Shown here piece after piece: positions 20,012 to 33,337 of a stretch of DNA of 64,000 nucleotides. The position numbers and the translations under genes are program-made. The DNA comes from Pseudomonadota bacterium (GTDB taxonomy: Bacteria; Pseudomonadota; Gammaproteobacteria; Steroidobacterales; Steroidobacteraceae): NCBI GenBank assembly GCA_019352035.1, contig JABBNZ010000006.1:8052-72051 (forward strand), in the 5' to 3' direction. The first letter of the stretch is position 1. Every line of letters starts with the position of its first letter. A model generated the notes under the pieces. It ran no database searches, was not told the DNA's origin, and saw only the letters and a list, made by a program, of their open reading frames with translations.

Positions 20012-21364
20012 CTACTTGCCGATGCAGAAGCTGCCGAAGATCCGGCCCAGGAGGTCCTCGCTGGTGAAGTCCCCGGTGATCTCGTTGAGCGCCTGACTGG
20101 CCCCGCGCAGCTCCTCGGCGACCAGCTCGCCGGCGCGGCTCTCGCGCAGCCGCCGCTGCGCCTCCGCTATCTGCCGCCGCGCACGATCGAGCGCATCGAT
20201 ATGCCGCTGCCGGGCGGAAATGGTTCCGGCATCGACCGTCTGATATCCCATGCACGACTTCAGGTGGGCGCGCAGCGTGTCCAGCCCCTGCCCGGTGAGG
20301 GCTGACAGAGCCACCCGCGGCGGACCCGCCAGGGTGTCGGCGACCGGAAGTCCCCGGGTCAGGTCGCACTTGTTGAGCACCAACGTCACGGGGACCTCGG
20401 GCGGCAATCGGTCTTTTTCCTCGCCGTACGCCGCCGCGCCGGGATCCTCGGCGGCATCGACGACGAAGAGCACGCGATCCGCGCGCCGCATCTCCTCATG
20501 CGCCCGCCGGATGCCTTCCGCTTCTACGACATCCGCATCCTGCCGCAATCCGGCAGTGTCGAGCACGTGCAGAGGCATCCCGTCGATGTCGATCCGCTCA
20601 CGGACGATGTCCCGCGTCGTCCCTGGGATGGGCGTCACGATGGCCGCGTCGTATCCGGCGAGGCGGTTGAGCAGGCTCGACTTGCCCGCGTTGGGCCTGC
20701 CCGCGATCACGACCGTCATGCCCTCGCGCAGCAACCGGCCCTGCCGCGCGCTCTGCTCGACGGCGGTGAAGTGCGTGTGCACCGCCTGGAAGCGCTCCTC
20801 GAGCTCCCGGTCGGCGAGGAAATCGATCTCTTCCTCCGGAAAATCGATGGCCGCCTCGACGTAAGTGCGCAGGTCGATCACCGCCTCGGTGAGCCCACGC
20901 ACCATCGCGGAGAACTCTCCCTGGAGCGAGCGCATGGCCGCACGTGCCGCCTCGCGCGAGCCGGCATCGATGAGATCGGCAATCGCCTCGGCCTGCGTGA
21001 GATCCAGCTTGTTGTTGAGGAAGGCGCGCTGCGTGAACTCGCCCGGCAGGGCTCTTCTGCCACCCAGCTCCACCACCCGGGCCACCAGCGCCTCGAGCAC
21101 CAGCGGTCCGCCGTGGCCATGCAGCTCCAGGATGTGCTCGCCGGTATAGGAGTGCGGCCCGGGAAAGAAGAGGGCGAGACCGGCGTCGATCGGCTCCTGC
21201 GCGGCATCGAGAAAGCGGGCGAATCCGGCCCGGCGCGGCAACGGCAGCTCCCCGAGCAGCACAGCGGCGATCTCGGGTGCCCGTGGGCCCGATACCCGTA
21301 CGATCCCGATCCCGCCCCTTCCGGGCGGGGTGGCCGCCGCCACGATGGTATCCGTGCGGCTCAT
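20012..21364 (-). CDS. mnmE: tRNA modification GTPase MnmE
   Basis: DTIVAAATPPGRGGIGIVRVSG; GRPNAGKSSLLNRLAG; C-terminal FCIGK. Confidence 0.96.
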   Translation of the reverse strand: MSRTDTIVAAATPPGRGGIGIVRVSGPRAPEIAAVLLGELPLPRRAGFARFLDAAQEPIDAGLALFFPGPHSYTGEHILELHGHGGPLVLEALVARVVELGGRRALPGEFTQRAFLNNKLDLTQAEAIADLIDAGSREAARAAMRSLQGEFSAMVRGLTEAVIDLRTYVEAAIDFPEEEIDFLADRELEERFQAVHTHFTAVEQSARQGRLLREGMTVVIAGRPNAGKSSLLNRLAGYDAAIVTPIPGTTRDIVRERIDIDGMPLHVLDTAGLRQDADVVEAEGIRRAHEEMRRADRVLFVVDAAEDPGAAAYGEEKDRLPPEVPVTLVLNKCDLTRGLPVADTLAGPPRVALSALTGQGLDTLRAHLKSCMGYQTVDAGTISARQRHIDALDRARRQIAEAQRRLRESRAGELVAEELRGASQALNEITGDFTSEDLLGRIFGSFCIGK

Positions 21365-21486
21365 GTTCGTGAGGCTACCGCCGCCTTGGCGCCGGTTGAA
21401 GAGCCGGGCCAGCCGTCCGTCGACGACTCCGTCGCAAGCCTCTCAACCGTTCCACTGATGGAGCAGCCGTGTCACTTGGCTTTCAA

Positions 21487-21519
21487 GCGCTGGATCCGGA
21501 CATCCTGCCCGGCCCAGCG
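21487..21519. repeat. Extragenic palindromic element, copy 3 (arms only)
   Basis: GCGCTGGATCCGGACATCCTGCCCGGCCCAGCG, same arms as copies 1 and 2. Confidence 0.7.
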
Positions 21520-21614
21520 TCCGTGGAGGGAATAAATGTGGCGTTTCGCTCATCGTCCGCCGCCTGCGGCGCCCCGGGCCGTCCTGTGCCTGTGCCCGAG
21601 CGGGCTCGGGAGCG

Positions 21615-23324
21615 TCAGGCCTTCTGGGGCGCCGTACCGACGCCCAGCCGTCGATTGATGTTCCACTGCTGGGCAACCCCGAGAATGGTATTCGTGACGT
21701 AGTACAGCACGAGGCCCGCGGGAAAGAACGCGAACATCGCCGACATGACGATCGGCATGATCATCATGACCTTCGCCTGCGTGGGGTCGGGCGAGGTGGG
21801 ATTGAGCTTGTACTGCACGAACATGGCCACCGCCATGATGGCCGGCAGGATGAAGTAGGGATCGCGCGCCGACAGATCGTGGATCCACAGCACGAACGGC
21901 GCCTGGCGCATCTCGGCGCTGTAGAGGAGCACCCAGTAGAAGGCGAGGAACACCGGGATCTGCACGATCATCGGCAGGCAGCCCGAGACCGGGTTCACCT
22001 TCTCGCGCTTGTAGACTTCCATCATGGCTCGGCCGAGCTTCTCCTTGTCGTCCTTGTAGGTCTCCTGGATGTTCTTGATCCGGGGCCCCAGCGCTTTCAT
22101 CTTCGCCATCGAGCGCCCGCTCGCTTCCGACAGCGGGTAGAGCACGAGCTTGAGCAGGAACGTGACCGCGATGATCGCGACGCCCCAATTGCCGGTGATC
22201 GAGTGAACCTTGCTGAGCAGCCAGAAGAGCGGCCCGGCGAGAATGGTCAATATGCCGTAGCCGACGACGTAAGTAAGGCTTGGCTCGATCTTCGCGAGCT
22301 GGGCGTGCAGCATCGGCCCGACGAAGAGCGTCTGGCGGATCGTTGCCGTGTCGCCGGGCGCGATCGTCTGCTGGGGACCCATGGCCGTCAGGAGGTAGTA
22401 GGACCCCGAGACCTCGGACGTGAAGCGGTAAGGCGCGCCCTTGGGCGGCACGACGGCGCTCACGAAATCATCCTGCGTGGCGGCGATCCAACCGTCGGTC
22501 ACCATCCTGGAGTAGTGCTGATACTCGGTCTTCGAAGGATGGAGCACCACGTATTTCTTGCCGTTCCAGATCGCGGGGCCGTGATACGCGTAGGTGTTGG
22601 GATGGAAGTAGCTTCGGCCGGTACGGGGATCGTCGCGATAGAGCTGCGCGTAGGGCGAAGCCTGCCATGCTCCCGTGCCGTGGTTCTGGATGGAGTACTC
22701 GAGGCTGATGCCGTAGGAGCCCTTGGTGAAAACGTATGTCTTCGTGACCGTGATGCCGCCACTGCTCCAGGTGAGCGGCACGCGCAGCTGCTGCGCGCCG
22801 TCCATCTCGTAGCGCTGCTGCGGCGCCGTGTAGGTCGCGGTGTGATTGGGGTACGGACTGCCGCCGGGGCCCGTGAGACCGCTCTGCAACAGATACACGC
22901 TCTGCGGGCCGGCGTCGTTCTCGAGCTCGACGCGGGGCGGCTTGCCCTTGACCTGCGCGTATTTGAGCAGCCGCACCTGCTCCAACGTGCCGCCCCGGGT
23001 ACTGATGGCGATGTCGTAAACATCGGTGCGAACGTGGATCAGCGGCGCGGCTGCGGATGCCGCAGGCGTCACGGCGGGAATGCCCGCGGCAGCGGGCGCG
23101 GGAGGCGGTGGCGCGGGTGTCGCAGCGGCTGGCTGGCTGGCTGCCGTGGCGGGCGGCTGCGTGTCGGGAATGCTGTTGGCCAGCGAGCCGGGGTGTCCGG
23201 CTGCTGTTTGGCTCGAGGCCGCGGGCGCGGCGTTGGGCGGGAACTCGGTCTGCCAGGCCCGGTAGTTGAGCCACAGGACCGCGGCGAGCGCGAGCCAGAG
23301 GTAGAAGCGCAGATTGTTATTCAT
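21615..23324 (-). CDS. yidC: Membrane protein insertase YidC
   Basis: [26 protein letters not shown]-terminal 60KD_IMP domain; position next to yidD/rnpA. Confidence 0.96.
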   Translation of the reverse strand: MNNNLRFYLWLALAAVLWLNYRAWQTEFPPNAAPAASSQTAAGHPGSLANSIPDTQPPATAASQPAAATPAPPPPAPAAAGIPAVTPAASAAAPLIHVRTDVYDIAISTRGGTLEQVRLLKYAQVKGKPPRVELENDAGPQSVYLLQSGLTGPGGSPYPNHTATYTAPQQRYEMDGAQQLRVPLTWSSGGITVTKTYVFTKGSYGISLEYSIQNHGTGAWQASPYAQLYRDDPRTGRSYFHPNTYAYHGPAIWNGKKYVVLHPSKTEYQHYSRMVTDGWIAATQDDFVSAVVPPKGAPYRFTSEVSGSYYLLTAMGPQQTIAPGDTATIRQTLFVGPMLHAQLAKIEPSLTYVVGYGILTILAGPLFWLLSKVHSITGNWGVAIIAVTFLLKLVLYPLSEASGRSMAKMKALGPRIKNIQETYKDDKEKLGRAMMEVYKREKVNPVSGCLPMIVQIPVFLAFYWVLLYSAEMRQAPFVLWIHDLSARDPYFILPAIMAVAMFVQYKLNPTSPDPTQAKVMMIMPIVMSAMFAFFPAGLVLYYVTNTILGVAQQWNINRRLGVGTAPQKA

Positions 23325-23565
23325 GAAGGTGGCCAGAAGAGCGCGGATTGCCGCCGGCAGGCACTGGGTCGAAGCCGCCGGGGTGCCAGGGATGGCAGCG
23401 CCCGATGCGCTTGAGGCCGAGCCAGCCGCCCCGCAGCAGGCCGAACCGGCTGACGGCCTCGAGAGTGTACTGCGAGCACGAGGGGTGGAATCGGCAGCAG
23501 GGGCCGAGGAAAGGGCTGATCGTCCACTGGTAGCAGCGGATCAGCAGGATGGCGAGGAGGCGCAT
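23317..23565 (-). CDS. yidD: Membrane protein insertion efficiency factor YidD
   Basis: [33 protein letters not shown]. Confidence 0.95.
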   Translation of the reverse strand: MRLLAILLIRCYQWTISPFLGPCCRFHPSCSQYTLEAVSRFGLLRGGWLGLKRIGRCHPWHPGGFDPVPAGGNPRSSGHLHE

Positions 23566-23909
23566 CGCTCAATCACCTTCTTCCACAGGCCAACCAGGCT
23601 GGCGTGCAGTTCCGTGCCTGCCACTGCGCGTGCCTTCGGCCTCGCGCTCACGACGAGATCGACAGACGGAAGCGCTTCCTGGTGCAGTCGGAACGATTCC
23701 CGGACTATGCGGCGGATGCGGTTGCGCTCCACTGCATTGCCCGCCGTGCGGACGGCAACCGCCATGCCGAGGCGCGCGCCCTTCTTGTCGTTGCTGATAG
23801 CCGTCACCCCGAAGAATCCGTTGCCTAAGCGCCAGCCGCGCGCATACGCGGCGTCGAACTCCGACTTGCGCAGCATGCGCTTGTGCGCCGGGAAACCGAG
23901 CCGGTGCAT
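23541..23909 (-). CDS. rnpA: Ribonuclease P protein component
   Basis: [13 protein letters not shown]..., [13 protein letters not shown]; position between rpmH and yidD. Confidence 0.95.
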   Translation of the reverse strand: MHRLGFPAHKRMLRKSEFDAAYARGWRLGNGFFGVTAISNDKKGARLGMAVAVRTAGNAVERNRIRRIVRESFRLHQEALPSVDLVVSARPKARAVAGTELHASLVGLWKKVIERCASSPSC

Positions 23910-24023
23910 AGTCTATAAGCTGAAGCCGGCCGTGGAGCCGATTCAGCAGACCTCCGCCGGCCCATGCGCGCAGCGTAAGGCCGAAAGTGGCAACCTTGAA
24001 GTCGGAGCCTTCTTCGGAGCCTG

Positions 24024-24158
24024 TTAAGGGATCAGCTTGCGCCGGCCCTTGGCGCGGCGGCGGGCCAGCACTTTACGACCGTTCTGGGTCGCCATGCGCG
24101 CTCGGAACCCGTGCGTACGCTTTCGGCGCAGCTTGCTCGGCTGGTAGGTACGCTTCAT
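24024..24158 (-). CDS. rpmH: 50S ribosomal protein L34
   Basis: Translated by hand: [44 protein letters not shown]; absent from the supplied ORF track because of its length. Confidence 0.97.
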   Translation of the reverse strand: MKRTYQPSKLRRKRTHGFRARMATQNGRKVLARRRAKGRRKLIP

Positions 24159-24371
24159 ACCGAAGGCTCCCGGGGATCCGTGGGTTCCAAAAAAGGGGCG
24201 GCAAGGCTAAGCCGTTGAGTGCCAAGGTGTCAATATTTATTCGGCGGATCTTTCGCGGCCCCGCGGATTCGGATGCGGCGCCGCGGGCAGCGCAACACCT
24301 TCAGCGCTGACGCTCTAGGGTATAGACTCCGCAGCCCTTTCCCCGTCGAATTGGTCGCGGAGGCTTGCCGC

Positions 24372-25724
24372 GTGGAAGCATCGCTTTGGGCTCGGTGTAA
24401 ATGTGCTTTGGAGACCGAGCTCCCGGAGCCCCAGTTCAATACCTGGGTGCGGCCTCTTCAAGCGGTGGAAGGTGCCGGCGCGCTCAAGCTCCTCGCACCC
24501 AACCGTTTCGCGGTCGAGTGGATCAACGAGCACCTGCTGCCGCGCATCGGGGAGCTGCTGCGCGCGGAAAGCACTGGCGATGCGCCCATCGTCACGGTCG
24601 AGGTCGGCTCGCGCCCCGCATCGCGCGCCGCCGTGGCACCAGTGGCGCCGCCGGGCGCCTCCCTGCCGCTCCAGCGGCCTCGCCGGGCGGAGGGCCTCGT
24701 GGTGGGCGCGCGCATCAATGCGGACTCCACCTTCGGCACCTTCGTCGAGGGCAAAAGCAACCAGCTCGCCAAGGCCGCATCTTTGCAGGTGGCTGAAAAC
24801 CCGGGCCGTGCCTATAACCCGCTGTTTCTCTACGGCGGTGTTGGGCTCGGCAAGACGCACCTGATGCATGCCATCGCGCACCTCATCAAGGAGCGGGATG
24901 GCGAAGCGCGCATCGCCTACGTTCACTCGGAGCGATTCGTTGGCGACATGGTGCGTGCGCTGCAGCACAACACCATGAACGAGTTCAAGACGGCCTATCG
25001 CTCGCTCGATGCGCTGCTCATCGACGACATCCAGTTCTTCGCCGGCAAGGAGCGCTCGCAGGAGGAGTTCTTCCACACCTTCAACGAGCTGCTCGAGGGC
25101 CAGCACCAGGTCATCCTCAGCTGCGACCGTTACCCGAAGGAGGTCGATGGGCTGGAGGAGCGCCTGAAGTCGCGTTTCGGATGGGGATTGACGGTGGCCA
25201 TCGAGCCGCCGGAGCTCGAGACCTGCGTCGCCATCCTGATGACCAAGGCGCAGCACGCGGGCTCCCATCTGCCGGAGGAGGTGGCATTCTTCATCGCCAA
25301 GCGCATCCGCTCCAATGTACGCGAGCTCGAAGGCGCGCTGCGGCGCGTGATCGCCAACTCACGTTTCACCGGGCATGCCATCACCCTGGACTTCACCCGC
25401 GAGGCGTTGAAGGACCTGCTGTCCCTGCAGGCGAAGCTCGTCACCATCGAGAACATCCAGAAGACGGTGGCGGACTACTACAAGGTCCGCATGGCGGACC
25501 TGCTCTCCAAGCGGCGCAGCCGCTCGGTGGCACGGCCGCGCCAGGTCGCCATGGCGCTCTCCAAGGAGCTCACCAGCCACAGTCTGCCGGAGATCGGTGA
25601 CGCCTTCGGCGGTCGCGACCACACGACGGTGCTGCATGCCTGCAAGCGGATCAAGGAGCTGCGCGGCTCCGAGGTCCGCATCAGCGAGGACTACTCAAAC
25701 CTGTTGAGAACCCTGACGGGTTGA
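24372..25724 (+). CDS. dnaA: Chromosomal replication initiator protein DnaA
   Basis: (GTG)[60 protein letters not shown]. Track ORF start at 24219 is probably too long. Confidence 0.95.
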   Translation: MEASLWARCKCALETELPEPQFNTWVRPLQAVEGAGALKLLAPNRFAVEWINEHLLPRIGELLRAESTGDAPIVTVEVGSRPASRAAVAPVAPPGASLPLQRPRRAEGLVVGARINADSTFGTFVEGKSNQLAKAASLQVAENPGRAYNPLFLYGGVGLGKTHLMHAIAHLIKERDGEARIAYVHSERFVGDMVRALQHNTMNEFKTAYRSLDALLIDDIQFFAGKERSQEEFFHTFNELLEGQHQVILSCDRYPKEVDGLEERLKSRFGWGLTVAIEPPELETCVAILMTKAQHAGSHLPEEVAFFIAKRIRSNVRELEGALRRVIANSRFTGHAITLDFTREALKDLLSLQAKLVTIENIQKTVADYYKVRMADLLSKRRSRSVARPRQVAMALSKELTSHSLPEIGDAFGGRDHTTVLHACKRIKELRGSEVRISEDYSNLLRTLTG

Positions 25725-25939
25725 TGGGGAAAAGCCTGTGGATTTTCTGTGAGCGTCCGAGGGGGTAAAGTTACGCACAGGGCGCGCACAGTTGCCGCGC
25801 AGGTGGTGCCACAAGGCTTGGGGCGGGATGGACGGGCCAAGCTGTTGATCCTGTGGGGCGGAAACGGTTGTTCCCGCTATCCCCAGGCTCTATAGCTACT
25901 ACAATCTGATCTCTAAGATTCTCAAGAAAGAATATAGAT
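25725..25939. other. oriC: Candidate oriC (dnaA-dnaN intergenic)
   Basis: DnaA-box-like sequences TGTGGATTT (25737-25745), TTACGCACA (25771-25779), CTATCCCCA (25877-25885), followed by an AT-rich stretch up to dnaN in an otherwise GC-rich window. Confidence 0.55.
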
Positions 25940-27034
25940 ATGAAGCTGACGGCGACGCGCGAGGATCTTCTCGCTCCCTTGCAAAGCGTGATCGGCGTGG
26001 TCGAGCGGCGGCAGACGATGCCGGTCCTCGCGAACGTATTGCTGTCGGCACGCGACAATCGGCTGGCCATCACGGGGACGGATCTCGAAGTCGAGCTCGT
26101 CGCCGCGAAGAAGGTCGGGGTCGAGCAGCCGGGCGACGTGACGGTCCCGGGACGCAAGCTCCTCGACATCTTCAAGGCACTGCCGGACGGCGTGAACATC
26201 ACGCTGAGCACGGAAGGGGAACGTGTGATCGTGCGGGCGGGCCGCAGCCGTTTCACGCTGTCCACCCTGCCGGCGGCGGAGTTTCCGGTGCTCGAGGAGA
26301 TCAACGCGGCACAGACGCTCTGCGTGGCGCAGGGAGAATTCCGGCGGCTCATCGACAAGACGCACTTCTCGATGGCCCAGCAGGACGTCCGCTATTACCT
26401 CAACGGCCTTTTGCTGGAGACGCAGGAGAGCGTGCTGCGCGCCGTGGCGACGGATGGCCACCGCCTGGCGGTGTCGGAGATGGCGCTGTCCTCCCCGGCG
26501 AAGCCTGGACAAGTGATCCTGCCGCGCAAGGGCGTGCTCGAGCTGCAGCGTATCCTGGGTACCGAGGGGGAGATCGAGCTGGCGATCGGCACCAATCACG
26601 TTCGCGCCCAAGTGGGTGACATTCGATTCAGTTCGAAGCTGATCGATGGCCGTTTCCCGGAGTACGGACGGGTCATCCCGAGCAATCCGAGCAAGCGGGT
26701 CGAGGCGGATCGGGAGCTTCTGCGGCACGCATTGCAGCGCACGGCAATTCTGTCGAACGAGAAGTACCGGGGGGTCCGGTTGGGAGTGAAGACGGACCTG
26801 CTCACAATCCAGGCCCACAATCCTGAGCAGGAGGAGGCTGAGGATCAGGTGGAGGTCGTCTACGCGGGGGACGAGGTGGAGATTGGCTTCAACGTCAATT
26901 ACCTGCTGGATGCATTGAGCGCGATCGAGGGAGATAAGGTCGAGATCGGGCTTACGGATGCCAATAGCAGCTGCTTGATTCACGCGCCGGGGCTGACGCA
27001 GACCCGGTACGTGGTCATGCCGATGAGGTTGTAA
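25940..27034 (+). CDS. dnaN: DNA polymerase III subunit beta
   Basis: MKLTATREDLLAPLQSVIGVVERRQTMPVLANVLL; C-terminal YVVMPMRL. Confidence 0.97.
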   Translation: MKLTATREDLLAPLQSVIGVVERRQTMPVLANVLLSARDNRLAITGTDLEVELVAAKKVGVEQPGDVTVPGRKLLDIFKALPDGVNITLSTEGERVIVRAGRSRFTLSTLPAAEFPVLEEINAAQTLCVAQGEFRRLIDKTHFSMAQQDVRYYLNGLLLETQESVLRAVATDGHRLAVSEMALSSPAKPGQVILPRKGVLELQRILGTEGEIELAIGTNHVRAQVGDIRFSSKLIDGRFPEYGRVIPSNPSKRVEADRELLRHALQRTAILSNEKYRGVRLGVKTDLLTIQAHNPEQEEAEDQVEVVYAGDEVEIGFNVNYLLDALSAIEGDKVEIGLTDANSSCLIHAPGLTQTRYVVMPMRL

Positions 27035-27144
27035 CCGCATATCGTCCCGATTCGGTACGATGGGTCAGGGAGCGACTGCACGATGAGCCCTGGCCGCATT
27101 ACCATCAGGCACTCCGCTCCGTACCTTCCGTGGTGGTAAGTCGC

Positions 27145-27201
27145 CTGGCCCGCGCGGTCCGGCGCGGGCGGCCGCCGCATGCGGCGGCCCCTGCAGGCCA
27201 G
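27145..27201. other. Three-way-junction-forming palindromes in dnaN-recF spacer
   Basis: Outer CTGGCC/GGCCAG; inner CCCGCGC-N6-GCGCGGG; inner 20-bp perfect palindrome GGCCGCCGCATGCGGCGGCC (27170-27189). Confidence 0.55.
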
Positions 27202-27401
27202 CGGATCGCGTTTTTGCCTCCCGCGGTCCTGTTCGGGACAAAAAGTCGTGGTGCAACTGAGCTGCCGGGATCAGTGAGCGGCCGGGGAGGCCGATAGCCG
27301 TATCCATGCATCTCCCAGCGGCAGCTCCCTTTGCAAGTGAGACCCGCGGTCCGAATGTCAAAATACCTGATCGTCAGCATCGACTCGTCCGCAGCGAACT
27401 C

Positions 27402-28478
27402 ATGATCCTCGGCGAGCTCACCGTTCGCGATCTTCGCTGCATCGAGCAGGCGGAGCTTTCCCTGCATCCTGGCCGGAATCTCGTTTGGGGCGGGAACGGG
27501 TCGGGGAAGACCTCGCTCCTCGAAGGGATTTTTCTGCTGGGCCGGGGCAGGTCGTTTCGCACGCGCAATTCGGAGCGGCTGGTTCGGCATGGGCAGGAGC
27601 GGCTGGTGGTGTTCGGGAGAACGGAGGGAGCGGGCATTCAGGGGAGTGGGTGGGTGCATGCCGTTGGGGTGGAGGTGCATCGACGGGAGGGGACGCGGGC
27701 TCGGCTGGATGGGTCGCCCGTGGGCTCCCTGGCGGATCTCTCGAGAGTGTTTCCGGTGCAGGTGATCGACCCGGAGATTCACAAGCTCATCGAGGAGGGC
27801 GGAAGGCGACGGAGGCGCTGGCTCGACTGGGCGGTGTTCCACGTGGAACCTCGGTTTGCCGACTGGTGGGTCCGGTACGGGCGGGCCATGCGGCAGAGGA
27901 ATGCGGTGCTGCGAACGCGCAGCGGCGCGACGAAGCCCTGGGACGTGGAGCTCACGGCTCTCGGGGAAAGGATTTCCGAGGCGCGACGGGCGGTGTTGGA
28001 GCAAATGCAGCCCCACTGGCACGAAGTGGCTGCTGCGCTCGATTGCCCGGCGGCCGAGTTGCAGTACTTCAGGGGCTGGGGGGCTCAGCACTCGCTGGCG
28101 GAGGCACTGGAGAGCTCGCGGCCACGGGACGAGGCTCGTGGCGTGACCCACGCGGGGCCACATCGCGCGGATGTCCCGATCCGGGTGGACGGCAAGCTCG
28201 CGCGCGAGGTGCTCTCACGCGGCCAGCAGAAGCTCATGGCGGTGGCGCTGACGCTGGCACAGTTGCGGCTGCTGAAGGAGGTCTCGGAGACGACTCCAAC
28301 CCTGCTTCTGGATGATCCGGCCGCCGAGCTCGATTCCGAGCACTTGGGATATTTCGTCGAGCAGATCGCGCGACTTGGATGCCAGCTGGTCATTACCTCC
28401 CTGCAGCCAGAAACATCCGCCTTTGGGGCCCCCGATCGGGTGTTTCACGTGGAACAGGGCAGGGTGGGCCCGGTATAA
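27402..28478 (+). CDS. recF: DNA replication and repair protein RecF
   Basis: MILGELTVRDLRCIEQAELSLHPGRNLVWGGNGSGKTSLLEGIFLLGRGRSFRT. Confidence 0.95.
   Translation: MILGELTVRDLRCIEQAELSLHPGRNLVWGGNGSGKTSLLEGIFLLGRGRSFRTRNSERLVRHGQERLVVFGRTEGAGIQGSGWVHAVGVEVHRREGTRARLDGSPVGSLADLSRVFPVQVIDPEIHKLIEEGGRRRRRWLDWAVFHVEPRFADWWVRYGRAMRQRNAVLRTRSGATKPWDVELTALGERISEARRAVLEQMQPHWHEVAAALDCPAAELQYFRGWGAQHSLAEALESSRPRDEARGVTHAGPHRADVPIRVDGKLAREVLSRGQQKLMAVALTLAQLRLLKEVSETTPTLLLDDPAAELDSEHLGYFVEQIARLGCQLVITSLQPETSAFGAPDRVFHVEQGRVGPV
27835..27850. promoter_or_regulatory. parS: parS-like ParB-binding site 1 (inside recF)
   Basis: TGTTCCACGTGGAACC; perfect 14-bp palindrome GTTCCACGTGGAAC; matches the bacterial parS core TGTTNCACGTGNAACA except the last base. 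Confidence 0.8.
28441..28456. promoter_or_regulatory. parS: parS-like ParB-binding site 2 (3' end of recF)
   Basis: TGTTTCACGTGGAACA, full match to the parS consensus TGTTNCACGTGNAACA. Confidence 0.88.
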
Positions 28479-30923
<2,445 letters not shown>

Positions 30924-31030
30924 CACCAGATCGCGGGAGATCGCGCTTGGCCTGAAGCTCATCCCGCGGCGGAGCGAAGTTTTCCTGCGCGCTCAGCGAC
31001 ATACGTGAGCGGTGACTGCGCGGTTTCTGT

Positions 31031-31281
31031 CTACGCGGCGATCTGCTCGATCCGCTCCAGGGCGCGGCGCCGTTTTGCGGTGGGCGTGGGATGAGATCGA
31101 AGGTGCCGGAGCGCTCGACGGGGCCGGGAGTGCGGCAAGCGTGCGCACGATGGTGGAGAGATCCTTGCAGGGTGCGGAAGCTGTGTGCGGGAGTGCCGTC
31201 GGGGAGGGTGTGCGTGAGGACCTTCTGTAACGCCTGCTCGGAGCGCTTCGCGGGGGCCACCGTTATAGTTTCTGACGGCAT
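31031..31281 (-). pseudogene. Frameshifted C-terminal relic of an IS transposase
   Basis: Minus-strand pieces ...LPDGTPAHSFRTL.. and, in another frame, ..TPTAKRRRALERIEQIAA*; resembles C-termini of IS1634-like transposases (HSFRTLLADLATLTRN...TPTPLQRRAL). Confidence 0.5.
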
Positions 31282-31392
31282 CGGCCGCTGACACGCGCTT
31301 CTTCGGGACTGCGGTGCGCATCACATTGCGATGGACTTTTAAACCAGCGTCAAAACCGCCTACGTTGCGCCGTAGCCGCGCCGCGGTGGCAG

Positions 31393-32499
31393 GTGGCTGA
31401 CAAAGTAGATTGCGTCGTCATCGGCGCGGGCGTGGTCGGCCTGGCGGTCGCGCGCGCCCTGGCCCTGCGTGGCCGGGAGACGATGGTCCTCGAGGCAGAG
31501 GGGGCCATCGGCACGGGCACCAGCTCCCGCAACAGCGAGGTGATCCACGCGGGGATCTACTACACGCCAGGTTCCGCGAAAGCGAGCCTCTGTGTCCGCG
31601 GCAAACACCTTCTCTATTCCTACTGTGAGGCGCGGGGGGTGGAGCACCGCCGGTGCGGCAAGCTGATCGTCGCCTCCGACCCGGAGCAGGTGCAGGCGCT
31701 GCAGAAGATCGAGGCGACTGCGCGCGCGAATGGCGTCACCGACTTGCGCTGGCTCACCGCCGCCGAGACGAAGGCCATGGAGCCGGCCCTGAGCTGCGTG
31801 ACTGCGCTGCTGTCGCGGTCCACCGGCATCGTGGACAGTCATGGCTTCATGCTTGCATTGCAGGGCGACTTCGAGGACGCCGGCGGCACGGTCGCCTTTC
31901 GATCGCCCGTGAGAGGCGGGCACCGCGGCCGGGACGGCATCATTCTCGAGGCGGGCTCGGATGAGATCACCGAGCTCGAAGCGCAGGTCGTCGTCAACAG
32001 CGCGGGGCTGCAGGCCCAGGCGCTGGCGCGGCGGATCGAAGGCGTTGCGCAGGAGACTATTCCCCCCTCAACCTACGCCAAGGGCAACTACTACGTATTG
32101 CAGGGGAAGGCGCCCTTCCGCCATCTTGTCTATCCAGTTCCGGAGCCCGGCGGCCTCGGGGTGCATCTCACGCTCGACCTCGCCGGCCAGGCGAGGTTCG
32201 GACCGGATGTCGAGTGGGTCGAGAAGTTGGACTACACCGTTGATCCTGCCCGTGCCGAGCGCTTCTATCGCGCCATCCGCCGCTACTGGCCGGGGCTGCC
32301 GGACGGCTCTCTGCACCCGGGCTATGCAGGCATCCGCCCCAAGCTCGCCGGGCCGGGCGCCGCCGCCGCCGATTTCCTCATCCAGGGACCGCAGGCCCAT
32401 GGCGTGCGCGGCCTCGTCAATCTCTACGGCATCGAGTCGCCGGGACTCACCGCCGCATTGGCCATCGCAGAGTACGTTGCGGATGCGGTTCCGCGCTAG
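31393..32499 (+). CDS. FAD-dependent oxidoreductase, L-2-hydroxyglutarate oxidase (LhgO)-like
   Basis: [52 protein letters not shown]. Confidence 0.85.
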   Translation: MADKVDCVVIGAGVVGLAVARALALRGRETMVLEAEGAIGTGTSSRNSEVIHAGIYYTPGSAKASLCVRGKHLLYSYCEARGVEHRRCGKLIVASDPEQVQALQKIEATARANGVTDLRWLTAAETKAMEPALSCVTALLSRSTGIVDSHGFMLALQGDFEDAGGTVAFRSPVRGGHRGRDGIILEAGSDEITELEAQVVVNSAGLQAQALARRIEGVAQETIPPSTYAKGNYYVLQGKAPFRHLVYPVPEPGGLGVHLTLDLAGQARFGPDVEWVEKLDYTVDPARAERFYRAIRRYWPGLPDGSLHPGYAGIRPKLAGPGAAAADFLIQGPQAHGVRGLVNLYGIESPGLTAALAIAEYVADAVPR

Positions 32500-33262
32500 T
32501 GCCCGTGTATGGACCGCCTTGGTGCTCTGCACCTGCGCGGCGCTCTCTCGCAGCGCGCATGCAGGGCCGCCGTTCCAGACCGACGACCCTGATCCGGTGC
32601 CGCTTGGCCATTACGAATTCTATGTGTTCTCCGGCGCCGACGGCACACCGATCGAGACCGACACGGTGGGACCCGCCTTCGAATTCAACTGGGGCGCTTT
32701 GCCCAACATGCAACTGCACGTGGTGGAGAGCTTCGGCGCCTCGATGCCCGCCGATGGCCCCACGACGTACGGCCTGCTGGACACAGAGCTAGGGGTCAAG
32801 TACCGATTCATCACCGAGACCGCTACCCGGCCCGAGGTCGGCATCTTCCCGATGGCGGAGCTGCCGACCGGAAACGCCTCCCGCGGTCTCGGCGTCGGCA
32901 CGACCTGGTACCGCGTGCCGCTGTGGATCCAGAAGGACTGGGGCCCATGGACGACCTACGGTGGCGGCGGCTATGAGATCGTGCGCCAGGTGGGCTTTCG
33001 CAGCTTTCCCTTCGCCGGCTGGCTGCTGCAACGGGATGTCGGCGAGAAATGGACTCTGGGTGGGGAGGTTTGGTACCACGGTGCAGCGGGGCCGGTGACG
33101 CCGCAGCGGCGTTACTCCACCATGATCGATCTCGGCGGGTATTATTACTTTCGCAAGCCCGCCTCGCAGCTCCTGTTTGCTCTCGGCCACACGGCCTTCG
33201 GTCAGCCGGCGACATACGCCTACCTCGGACTCTATTGGACCTGGGGAGGCGAGCGCCGGTGA
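32483..33262 (+). CDS. Putative outer-membrane/transport protein with signal peptide
   Basis: Signal peptide ending ...[17 protein letters not shown]; beta-rich alternating sequence; ends in aromatic-rich strand. Confidence 0.6.
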   Translation: MRFRASARVWTALVLCTCAALSRSAHAGPPFQTDDPDPVPLGHYEFYVFSGADGTPIETDTVGPAFEFNWGALPNMQLHVVESFGASMPADGPTTYGLLDTELGVKYRFITETATRPEVGIFPMAELPTGNASRGLGVGTTWYRVPLWIQKDWGPWTTYGGGGYEIVRQVGFRSFPFAGWLLQRDVGEKWTLGGEVWYHGAAGPVTPQRRYSTMIDLGGYYYFRKPASQLLFALGHTAFGQPATYAYLGLYWTWGGERR

Positions 33263-33337
33263 GACCTGCGCGTTCGCGGTGCAATTGTCTGCAAAAGCCC
33301 CCAGGTATCGAATGTAGGCCTTCAAAATTGGGGGGTC

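Noticed and set aside
24219-24371. N-terminal extension of DnaA from the ATG at 24219
   Set aside because: Sequence before the GTG at 24372 has no DnaA similarity; the shorter start fits DnaA N-termini.
27205-27250. TTTTTG...GTCCTGTTCGGGACAAAAA inverted repeat as a terminator
   Set aside because: T and A tracts are on the wrong sides for an intrinsic terminator on either strand with only a 4-bp GC core; left unannotated.
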